This document shows, one piece after another, positions 5,616-11,874 of a stretch of DNA of 11,874 nt. The notes below the pieces were generated by a model that was given only the letters and a program-made list of their open reading frames with translations, was not told the DNA's origin and searched no databases. Each line of letters begins with the position of its first letter. Positions within the stretch are counted from its first letter, which is position 1. Both the position numbers and the translations under genes were made by a program. The DNA is from an uncultured Deferribacteraceae bacterium (GTDB lineage Bacteria > Chrysiogenota > Deferribacteres > Deferribacterales > Mucispirillaceae), in NCBI GenBank assembly GCA_947039055.1, contig CAMQYB010000038.1, forward strand, positions 1 to 11,874. The letters are read 5' to 3'.

Positions 5616-7616
5616 ATGCACAACGTCAATATCTTGGTGCTTCAAGATATAACTGTTATATTTTTCTTTGCAACGGCGTCACTTCTATTATGTTCGAGGC
5701 TAAAAATCCCTGGTATAATAGGGTATTTAATAACAGGACTATTAGTAGGTCCAAACGGATTTTCATTAATAACAGGAGTAAGTTCTGTTGATACTCTTGC
5801 AGAGATAGGAGTAGTTCTACTTTTATTCACAATTGGTCTAGAGTTTTCACTTCAACAATTAATATCACTTAAACGTTTAGCGATCGGTGCAGGTTCGCTT
5901 CAGGTTTTAATGACGATAGTGTTCTTTACGTTATTTTATATATTTATGGGACAATCATTTAATAGTGCTGTGTTTATGGGTATGTTGATAGCATTATCAT
6001 CAACAGCTATTGTATTAAAACTGCTTGTTGAAAGATCAGAGTTAGAGTCTCCTCCAGGCAGAGCATCAACTGCGATACTTATATTTCAAGATATAATAAT
6101 AGTTCCTATGATGTTAATAACTCCAATGTTAGCAGCAGAGGCAGATACATCAGCATTACAGATAATTTATACCTTTGGTAAGGCGATTGTGATTATCGTA
6201 CTATTATTTGTAGTGGCAAGATTTTTAGTTCCACCGATATTATCACAAGTAACAAAAACTAAAAGTAGAGAGTTATTTTTAATATCTATAGTCTTGATAT
6301 GTATGACGGTTGCATTTATAACCAATAAAGCAGGGCTATCATTAGCGTTAGGTGCATTCTTGGCAGGTATGGTTGTATCAGAGACTGGTTATGGATATCA
6401 AGCATTAGGAAACGTTATACCGTTTAAAGATGTGTTTACAGGTTTTTTCTTTGTGTCTATCGGTTTATTAATCAACTTAGATGTTTTTATTGCAGAGCCT
6501 GTATATATATTTGGCATGGCGATTTTAATAATATTAATAAAAGGTGGAATTGCTACTATATCGATGAATTTAGTTGGTTATCCGACAAAGATGTCAGCAA
6601 GGGCAGGGTTTTCATTAGCACAGGTAGGGGAGTTCTCTTTTATATTATCATCAGTTGGAGTATCTGTTGGATTGTTAAGCGATCTTGCATTATCTAAGTT
6701 TATAGCTATTTCTGTATTAACTATGGGAGCTACTCCATTTCTTATTCAATACGGTGAGAAGTTAGCAAATGTAGTCAATAAGTTTCCTATTCCATCAAGA
6801 ATTAAGAACGGTTATTTTTATAAAGGTGGTAAACGTCTACCAGCTGTTAAAGATCATGTTGTAATTGTTGGATACGGCTTAGCAGGTAGAAACATTGCAA
6901 AAGTTGCAGATAAGTTTGGTATTAAATATATTATCATAGAGATGAACCCATCAACGGTTAGAGAAGAGAATGCTAAAGGTACGCCTATAATATATGGTGA
7001 TGCATCAGATGAGGTCGTGTTAGCACACGCTCGTCTAAAGTTTGCAAGAGCAATAGTTATATCGTACGCTGATAATAGTAACACAAAACATATAGTAGAA
7101 GTTATCAATCGTTTATATCCATCTATCCCTATGATAGTTAGATCAAGATATCTATCAACATCAACAGAGTTTAAGGCGTTAGGAGCTAAAGAGGTTATTG
7201 TTGATGAGATTGAGACAACTATTTCTTTATTGAGCAATGTGTTAAACCTTTACTCTCTACCATCAGACGATTTTGAAGATATAGAGAAAGAAATACGAAA
7301 TATTGATATAAAAAGAAATATAAAATATAGATCAAAAAGAGATCAAGCAGATAAAAGTTTAGGTTTAGCTGGCGTGAATGTTGGTAGTATATTTGTTCCT
7401 GTGGCATCGTTGTTATCAGATAAATCGCTTAGAGATATAGATGCAAGATATAGATTTTCAGTAAATATCATAGCTGTACGCAGGGAAGGAAAGTTGTTGG
7501 TATCTCCAGGCTCATCATTTTATATAGCAGATAGAGACGAACTTATTATAACTGGCAAACAGGTTAATATTGCAAAATTTGCATTAGAGTTTGAGAATAG
7601 TAAAGATTTGCATTGA
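5616..7616 (+). CDS. CPA2-family monovalent cation:proton antiporter with TrkA-N and TrkA-C domains
   Basis: The product has 666 residues. About residues 10-385 are the membrane exchanger domain of the CPA2 (KefB/KefC/YbaL-like) family: PGIIGYLITGLLVGPNG, TIGLEFSLQQL, LSSTAIVLKLL, F157-Q158-D159 in FQDIIIVPMML, GAFLAGMVVSE, PFKDVFTGFFFVSIGLLI and AQVGEFSFIL. Roughly a dozen hydrophobic segments are visible. Residues 414-540 are a TrkA-N/RCK nucleotide-binding Rossmann domain, with VIVGYGLAGRNIA (Gly419, Gly421, Gly424) and acidic Glu442 at the end of the second strand, suggesting NAD(H) or a related nucleotide as effector. Residues 580-660 are a TrkA-C domain ending in DELIITGKQVNI. The protein probably exchanges K+ or Na+ for H+ across the inner membrane, gated by cytoplasmic ligand. 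The ion cannot be read from sequence. Transcribed alone from its own promoter. Confidence 0.92.
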   Translation: MHNVNILVLQDITVIFFFATASLLLCSRLKIPGIIGYLITGLLVGPNGFSLITGVSSVDTLAEIGVVLLLFTIGLEFSLQQLISLKRLAIGAGSLQVLMTIVFFTLFYIFMGQSFNSAVFMGMLIALSSTAIVLKLLVERSELESPPGRASTAILIFQDIIIVPMMLITPMLAAEADTSALQIIYTFGKAIVIIVLLFVVARFLVPPILSQVTKTKSRELFLISIVLICMTVAFITNKAGLSLALGAFLAGMVVSETGYGYQALGNVIPFKDVFTGFFFVSIGLLINLDVFIAEPVYIFGMAILIILIKGGIATISMNLVGYPTKMSARAGFSLAQVGEFSFILSSVGVSVGLLSDLALSKFIAISVLTMGATPFLIQYGEKLANVVNKFPIPSRIKNGYFYKGGKRLPAVKDHVVIVGYGLAGRNIAKVADKFGIKYIIIEMNPSTVREENAKGTPIIYGDASDEVVLAHARLKFARAIVISYADNSNTKHIVEVINRLYPSIPMIVRSRYLSTSTEFKALGAKEVIVDEIETTISLLSNVLNLYSLPSDDFEDIEKEIRNIDIKRNIKYRSKRDQADKSLGLAGVNVGSIFVPVASLLSDKSLRDIDARYRFSVNIIAVRREGKLLVSPGSSFYIADRDELIITGKQVNIAKFALEFENSKDLH

Positions 7617-7659
7617 TATATAGTTACGCCAATACTGAATTGGTTGTAATATCTATATA
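7617..7659 (+). terminator. Long hairpin directly after antiporter stop codon
   Basis: Starting at the first base after the stop codon, three nested arm pairs fold together: TATATAG with CTATATA, TTAC with GTAA, and CCAAT with ATTGG, around a 5-nt loop and small bulges. There is no T-tract, so it is probably not a classic intrinsic terminator; it may protect the 3' end of the mRNA or act with Rho. The region 7660-7756 beyond it shows no gene. Confidence 0.45.
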
Positions 7660-7756
7660 GAGTTGATTGAGATGTTGTTAAATTAAATAGGCAAAATTAT
7701 AAACATAGAGTTTTTTTAGTATCAATTTATCTAAAATCAATAAATATCAAAAATCT

Positions 7757-8337
7757 TCGTACTAGCTAAACAGTCGTACTAGCTAAACAGTCGTACTAGC
7801 TAAACAATCGTACTAGCTAAACAATCGTACTAGCGAACAATCGTACTAGCCAAACAATCGCACTTACCAAACAATCGCACTTACCAAACAATCACACTAG
7901 CCAAACAATCGTACTAGCCAAACAATCGTACTAGCTAAACAATCGTACTAGCGAACAATCGTACTAGCCCAACAATCACACTAGCGAACAATCGTACTAG
8001 CCAAACAATCACACTAGCTAAACAATCACACTTACCAAACAATCGCACTAGCTAAACAATCGCACTTACTAACAATCGCACTAGCTAACAATCACACTTA
8101 CCGAACAATCGTACTAGCTAACAATCACACTTACCGAACAATCGTACTAGCTAAACAATCGCACTAGCTAAACAATCGTACTAGCTAAACAATCACACTA
8201 GCTAAACAATCACACTAGCCAAACAGTCGTACTAGCTAAACAATCGTACTTGCTAACAATCGTACTTACAAACAATCGCACTAGCTAAACAATCACACTA
8301 GCTAAACAATCGTACTAGCCAAACAATCGTACTTGCT
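7757..8337. repeat. Tandem array of 34 full 16/17-bp units plus one partial
   Basis: The array is contiguous, with no spacers. Consensus unit: TCGTACTAGCTAAACAA. I parsed 34 full units (26 of 17 bp, 8 of 16 bp, exactly 570 bp) and a partial 35th unit that decays after 11 bases. A 12-base core AACA(A/G)TC(G/A)(T/C)ACT is kept in every unit and is separated by a 4-5 base variable stretch, mostly AGCTA, AGCCA or TACCA. Variation concentrates at a few positions. Unit lengths not divisible by three plus TAG/TAA (plus strand) and TAG (minus strand) in most units rule out a long reading frame. Each 17-mer is close to 4 C and 2 G on the plus strand, so the strands are skewed. The array fills the gap between the convergent antiporter and acetate-transporter genes, beyond the hairpins of each. 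Function unknown; candidates are a protein-binding array, nucleoid or segregation site, or a neutral minisatellite. Confidence 0.95.
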
Positions 8338-8355
8338 TATAATATCAAAGCATAT

Positions 8356-8390
8356 AAAAAAAACTTGCCATAAGGTTCACCTATGACAAG
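8356..8390 (-). terminator. Intrinsic terminator of acetate-transporter-family gene
   Basis: In the minus-strand transcript CUUGUCAUA pairs with UAUGGCAAG (nine pairs, one G-U), and the stem extends inward through GGU/ACC with one bulge. It is followed at once by eight U residues. It starts 28 bp after the satP-like stop codon and ends before the tandem array, so the array is not part of that mRNA if termination is efficient. Confidence 0.85.
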
Positions 8391-8418
8391 CTTGTTATAA
8401 TAATTAATAATTAGTTAA

Positions 8419-9036
8419 TTACTGTTTTTTAAATATTCCAAACGGTTTACCAACAGGTAAGAAAATTCTACCAAATTGATTATTTAAAACAACCGCTGCA
8501 CAACCATAAAATGATGATATAGCAACTAATAATTCAGCTACTCCACCAAGCAACATCATCTCTGCTTTTGCAATACCAAAAGCACCTAACGTAAGAGCCA
8601 CTAATAAGACATCAACAAAAATCATAATTGTGAATAATAACTTATTCGTCTCAACAGCAGCTACTGTCATAAACAACACAAATATAAGATATGCTAAAAA
8701 TCCAAACCCTAATTGTAGAGGATCAGCATCTGATGCTAAATCAGCACCTAAAGCACCTGTTGAAATCGTCCAACTCATACCAACTGCTAGCCAAAACATA
8801 GAAAATGCACCAAAAGCTGTTGCACCAAAAACATTATTCTTCTTAAAATCAACGATACATGCAACGAACTGAGCAATAGATCCTAGAAAAATCGCCCAAG
8901 GAACAATGAAAGATACCCCCGTAGTAATTCCAAGTTTCTGACTTGATGCAACTAATGTAACAACTCCTAATCCAAAAAGACCTAATGCTGTAGGATCAGC
9001 GATAATCGGTCTAACATTTCTTTCTTCTACGCTCAT
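8419..9036 (-). CDS. satP: Acetate uptake transporter family protein (GPR1/FUN34/YaaH, SatP-like)
   Basis: The product has 205 residues, close to the usual 190-210 for bacterial members. AGGGG lies 7 bp before the ATG. Six hydrophobic segments are visible at about 17-33, 40-64, 67-89, 106-129, 131-156 and 160-185. The N-terminal signature, usually NPAPLGL, reads D14-P-T-A-L-G-L20, and the typical tail is present (YGCAAVVLNNQFGRIFLPVGKPF). Members transport acetate and in some cases succinate, with protons, across the inner membrane. The changed signature residues could alter substrate choice or may be normal in this branch. The gene is alone: a strong promoter with a palindrome lies upstream and a clear terminator downstream. 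The symbol is by family resemblance, not proven orthology. Confidence 0.88.
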   Translation of the reverse strand: MSVEERNVRPIIADPTALGLFGLGVVTLVASSQKLGITTGVSFIVPWAIFLGSIAQFVACIVDFKKNNVFGATAFGAFSMFWLAVGMSWTISTGALGADLASDADPLQLGFGFLAYLIFVLFMTVAAVETNKLLFTIMIFVDVLLVALTLGAFGIAKAEMMLLGGVAELLVAISSFYGCAAVVLNNQFGRIFLPVGKPFGIFKKQ

Positions 9037-9113
9037 TATTCAACCCCTAATTTTATTCTCTTCTCTACAACAAATTGATAAACAGATAGAGCCAGAGTTT
9101 ATTCATTTATTAC

Positions 9114-9142
9114 ATTATAGAAAAAAAGATGAAATATGTCTA
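9114..9142 (-). promoter_or_regulatory. Sigma70-type promoter of satP-like gene
   Basis: On the minus strand: -35 TAGACA (9142-9137, five of six consensus), exact 17-bp spacer, -10 TATAAT (9119-9114, perfect). The start point would be near 9107, giving a leader of about 70 nt. Confidence 0.65.
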
Positions 9143-9165
9143 GTATAAATTATAATTTAATACTA
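9141..9165. promoter_or_regulatory. 25-bp near-perfect palindrome at the satP-like -35 box
   Basis: TAGTAT at 9141-9146 and ATACTA at 9160-9165 are perfect inverted arms. Between them lies a 12-bp self-complementary core AAATTATAATTT plus one extra A. The palindrome overlaps the outer two bases of the -35 box. The position suits a repressor or activator operator. AT-rich DNA lowers the specificity of this call, but 25 bp with one unpaired base is long for chance. Confidence 0.5.
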
Positions 9166-9362
9166 AATTAGTCTTAAAGATGATAAAATTATTTTTTACT
9201 ACTTGAATTGCTGTTAATTTAATGGGTTGTTTGTTTTCTAAATAATGTTGTTCGTTATAAGTTAAAAAAACTGTTAAGGTGATTGACTTGATAGATAAAA
9301 TGAATTAAAGTAATACTTTGTTCTGTGTAGATGTATAGTATTTTAAAAAGGATATATTGATT
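9166..9362. other. Rest of satP/hom divergent gap, no gene seen
   Basis: No credible open reading frame or RNA gene. The only signal recognised is the candidate promoter of the homoserine dehydrogenase gene. No threonine or methionine attenuator, T-box or SAM riboswitch pattern was recognised. Confidence 0.45.
9283..9311 (+). promoter_or_regulatory. Candidate promoter of the hom operon
   Basis: TTGACT at 9283-9288 (five of six), exact 17-bp spacer, TAAAGT at 9306-9311 (four of six). About 50 bp before the start codon. The -10 is weak; TATAGT at 9333-9338 is an alternative without a matching -35. Confidence 0.4.
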
Positions 9363-10670
9363 ATGAATTTAGATGTTATTAATGTTGCAGTAGTAGGTTA
9401 TGGTATTGTAGGATCAGCTACCGTACAGACTTTAATAGATAATTATGAAGTGATTAGAAGAAAGACAGGTATATCTATAAAGGTTAAAGCTGTAGTTGAT
9501 TTATACATAGATAAGTTTGATGATAAGTATGTATCAGGTGTAGAGATTAAGAGTAAGTCGTATAAGGACATTTTATCTGATAGTTCTATATCTATAATAG
9601 TTGAACTAATCGGTGGCGTAACGATCGCTAAAGAGATTATGTTAGAGGCTATACGAGCAGGAAAATCTGTAGTAACTGCGAATAAGGCGTTGCTTGCGAT
9701 TAATAGTAGAGAGATTTTTGAAGAAGCAAAAAAACATAATGTTATGATAGGGTATGAGGCATCAGTAGGTGGTGGTATCCCAATAATCAGAGTATTGAAA
9801 GATGATCTTGTATCAAACAATATAAATGATATCTACGGTATTATAAACGGTACATGTAATTATATATTAAGCAGAATGAGTAGTGAGGGTAAACCGTTTG
9901 ATGAGATTTTAGGTGACGCTCAAGCTAAAGGATACGCTGAGGCTAATCCTACGTTTGATATAGATGGAATAGATACGGCACATAAGATTACTATATTATC
10001 GTCAATAGCGTTCTCAAAATATATTCCGTATGAGTCAGTTGATGTTGAAGGTATACGAAACATATCGTTTACGGATATCCAGATAATAAGTGAGTTTGAT
10101 TGCACATTAAAACTTTTAGCGATAGCTAAGAAGATAGATAATAAAGTTGCGATATCAGTTCGTCCAACGATAGTAGATAACGATAATCCGTTAGCATCTG
10201 TAAACGGAGTTTTCAACGCTGTTATGCTAGATGGCGACAGAGTAGGCAAGACTTTATTTTACGGTAGAGGTGCAGGAGGGGACGCTACAAGTTCAGCTGT
10301 TGCAGGCGATGTTGTGGCTATTGCTAAGGCGTTAAGTTCAGGAAATTTAGATTCAAAAACTCCGTTAGGCTTTACAAGTGAGAGTGATATTTTGATAGTT
10401 CCTATGGACTCAATTGCGTCATCGTTTTATTTACGTTTTATGGTTAAAGATGAGATCGGTGTTTTAGCGATCATAACTAATATATTAGCAAAGAGTGGCG
10501 TAAGTGTTTATAAAGCGTTACAGAGAGATTTTTCTAAAGACGGCAAAACTGTTCCATTGATATTTATGACTCACGAGGTTGAGGGTAATTTATTAAATAA
10601 AGCTATTAAAGAGATCGGTGATCTTTCGATAGTTGTTGAGAAACCAGTAGTTATAAGAATGGAAATTTAG
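9363..10670 (+). CDS. hom: Homoserine dehydrogenase with C-terminal ACT domain
   Basis: The product has 435 residues from the ATG at 9363, chosen because AAGGAT lies about 9 bp upstream; a TTG two codons earlier has poor spacing. It reduces aspartate semialdehyde to homoserine with NAD(P)H, the branch to threonine and methionine. The N-terminal Rossmann fold has VVGYGIVG (Gly12, Gly14, Gly17) and the ANKALLA loop with Lys108. The catalytic domain has GTCNYILSRM and ANPTFDIDGIDTAHKI, where Asp204 and Lys208 match the spacing of the catalytic Asp219/Lys223 pair of the yeast enzyme. Residues from about 352 form an ACT domain (RFMVKDEIGVLAIITNILAKSGVSVYKALQ), expected to sense threonine. Length is typical for the monofunctional, ACT-containing type. 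First gene of an operon; the next gene starts 33 bp downstream. Confidence 0.95.
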   Translation: MNLDVINVAVVGYGIVGSATVQTLIDNYEVIRRKTGISIKVKAVVDLYIDKFDDKYVSGVEIKSKSYKDILSDSSISIIVELIGGVTIAKEIMLEAIRAGKSVVTANKALLAINSREIFEEAKKHNVMIGYEASVGGGIPIIRVLKDDLVSNNINDIYGIINGTCNYILSRMSSEGKPFDEILGDAQAKGYAEANPTFDIDGIDTAHKITILSSIAFSKYIPYESVDVEGIRNISFTDIQIISEFDCTLKLLAIAKKIDNKVAISVRPTIVDNDNPLASVNGVFNAVMLDGDRVGKTLFYGRGAGGDATSSAVAGDVVAIAKALSSGNLDSKTPLGFTSESDILIVPMDSIASSFYLRFMVKDEIGVLAIITNILAKSGVSVYKALQRDFSKDGKTVPLIFMTHEVEGNLLNKAIKEIGDLSIVVEKPVVIRMEI

Positions 10671-10703
10671 TTACAAAATATATTTTTGTGAGATAGGGAT
10701 TAT

Positions 10704-11858
10704 ATGAAATATTTAGTATTATTAACAGACGGACTTTCAGATCGTCCAATAGATAAGTTAGGTGGCAAAACAATAATGCAGGTAGCTAAAACTCCAAACC
10801 TTGATAGATTAGCTAAAGAGGGTATTGCAGGGTTTATACATACGACACCTGAGGGTATGCCTCCTGGAAGTGATATATGTAATTTATCTATTTTTGGATA
10901 CGATCCAAGAAAGTATTATACAGGCAGATCTCCACTTGAAGCGTTATCAATAGGTGTTGATCTAGGTGCTAACGATATAGCGATGAGATGCAATTTTGTA
11001 ACGATTAAAGATGATGTTATGGACTCTTTTTCAGCACATCATATATCGAATGAGAACGGCAAATATATCATTGATGAACTTAATAAGATTTTCAAAGATG
11101 ATAATATTATGTTTTATCAAGGTGTAAGTTACAGAAATTTAATGGTGGTTAAAGATAGATCATTAGATATTGTAACAACTCCACCGCATGATATTACAGA
11201 TCAGTTTGTTTTATCGCATTTTCCAAAAGGTAAAGATGCAGATTTTTTATTAGATATAATAGAGCGATCTAAACCTATTTTTGAAGGTAATGATAAAGTT
11301 GGCAAAGCAAGTAGTATATGGTTATGGGGAGAGGGATCACGTCCTAATTTACCGACGTATAAAGATATGTTCAACTTAACAGGATCGGTAATATCAGCTG
11401 TTGATCTTTTAAGAGGGATAGGAGTATCTGCTGGGTTAGATATTATTGAAGTTCCAGATATCACAGGGTTAGTTGATACGAATTTTAAAGGTAAGGCAGA
11501 GTACGGTATAGAGTCGTTAAAAGATAAAGATTATGTATTTATTCATCTTGAAGCACCAGATGAGGCGGGACATTTAGGCGATATAGATATGAAGATTAAA
11601 TCTATAGAGTTAATAGATGAGATCATGTTGCCGATAATAATTAACGGTATGAAAAAATTCAAAGATTATAGAGTTATGGTAACACCAGATCATCCAACCC
11701 CAGTAGAGCTTAAAACTCATGTGAACGATAAAGTACCAGCGATCATTTGGGGATCGGGTATTAAGCCTGATGAAAACGTAAGTTACGATGAAAGTATAAA
11801 ACCATCGTTTGAGTTTACAGATGGATATAAAGTAGCAGAGTTTTTCATCAAGGGATAA
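10704..11858 (+). CDS. ApgM-type phosphoglycerate mutase family protein, probable alternative homoserine kinase
   Basis: The product has 384 residues in the alkaline phosphatase/iPGM superfamily, archaeal-type ApgM branch. Metal-site residues are all visible: Asp9 in LLTDGLSD, the Ser56 nucleophile in PPGSDICNLSIFGYDP, Asp286 and His290 in APDEAGHLGD, Asp329-His330 in VTPDHP, and His339 in KTHVNDK. The TPNLDRLAKEG and YTGRSPLEA motifs are typical. In the family a phosphate passes through the Ser with two divalent metals. The classical assignment is 2,3-bisphosphoglycerate-independent phosphoglycerate mutase. However, members of this length next to homoserine dehydrogenase in genomes lacking thrB fall, as I recall, in a TIGRFAM subgroup named 'proposed homoserine kinase' (TIGR02535). 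The 33-bp gap after hom makes that role more likely here. AGGG about 5 bp upstream of the ATG is the ribosome binding site. Glycolytic mutase activity is not excluded. Confidence 0.85.
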   Translation: MKYLVLLTDGLSDRPIDKLGGKTIMQVAKTPNLDRLAKEGIAGFIHTTPEGMPPGSDICNLSIFGYDPRKYYTGRSPLEALSIGVDLGANDIAMRCNFVTIKDDVMDSFSAHHISNENGKYIIDELNKIFKDDNIMFYQGVSYRNLMVVKDRSLDIVTTPPHDITDQFVLSHFPKGKDADFLLDIIERSKPIFEGNDKVGKASSIWLWGEGSRPNLPTYKDMFNLTGSVISAVDLLRGIGVSAGLDIIEVPDITGLVDTNFKGKAEYGIESLKDKDYVFIHLEAPDEAGHLGDIDMKIKSIELIDEIMLPIIINGMKKFKDYRVMVTPDHPTPVELKTHVNDKVPAIIWGSGIKPDENVSYDESIKPSFEFTDGYKVAEFFIKG

Positions 11859-11874
11859 GTTTTAGGATAAGTTT

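Noticed and set aside
6854..7237. 127-residue minus-strand frame inside the antiporter gene
   Set aside because: It is opposite the TrkA-N domain, which has clear motifs on the plus strand; the same holds for frames at 9443-9820, 9920-10249 and 11201-11464 opposite hom and the apgM-like gene.
7757..8337. Tandem array as a CRISPR locus
   Set aside because: Units follow each other directly with only 4-5 variable bases between 12-base cores; there are no 25-40 bp unique spacers, no leader and no cas genes nearby.
7757..8337. Array as a repetitive protein-coding gene
   Set aside because: Unit length of 17 or 16 shifts the frame each time and stop codons recur in all frames on both strands; no open frame of useful length exists.

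Overview
The window is AT-rich (roughly one third G+C by eye) and codes heavily with ATA (Ile), TTA (Leu) and AGA (Arg). It comes from a low-GC bacterium. Three lipoproteins with a lipobox and no Asp at +2, plus a homoserine dehydrogenase gene followed directly by an apgM-type gene, fit a Gram-negative lineage such as Deferribacterota (Mucispirillum-like) or Desulfobacterota-type bacteria. This placement is an inference from gene content and composition, and no marker gene confirms it. I see no rRNA, tRNA, CRISPR array, insertion sequence or phage gene.

Layout. Positions 1-3178 hold three tandem paralogous lipoproteins on the minus strand; the last-transcribed one runs off the left edge. They share a signal peptide, a conserved N-terminal region and, where visible, a transglutaminase-like domain. 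The middle copy keeps a Cys-His-Asp triad, the first-transcribed copy has lost the Cys, and two of the three carry a repetitive Gly/Asp/Thr linker. Positions 3438-4355 hold a minus-strand pair: a YdbC/PC4-like single-stranded DNA binding protein and then a zinc-knuckle DUF4145 protein. A TetR-family regulator is divergent from them at 4669-5316. A 666-residue CPA2 cation:proton antiporter with C-terminal TrkA-N and TrkA-C domains follows at 5616-7616 behind a clear sigma70-type promoter.

Positions 7757-8337 carry the most unusual object: an uninterrupted, non-coding tandem array of 34 full units plus one partial unit, 17 or 16 bp each. It lies between the 3' ends of two convergent genes. The right-hand gene is a minus-strand acetate-transporter-family (SatP/YaaH) gene with its own intrinsic terminator, a strong promoter, and a 25-bp near-perfect palindrome touching the -35 box. 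Divergent from it, a plus-strand operon at 9363-11858 encodes homoserine dehydrogenase and an apgM-superfamily protein of the type proposed to act as an alternative homoserine kinase. Together these would turn aspartate semialdehyde into O-phosphohomoserine for threonine synthesis.

Housekeeping metabolism and transport fill the right half, and accessory genes of unknown role fill the left. The candidates for undescribed biology are the 17-bp array and the lipoprotein family with one apparently active and one apparently inactive member.
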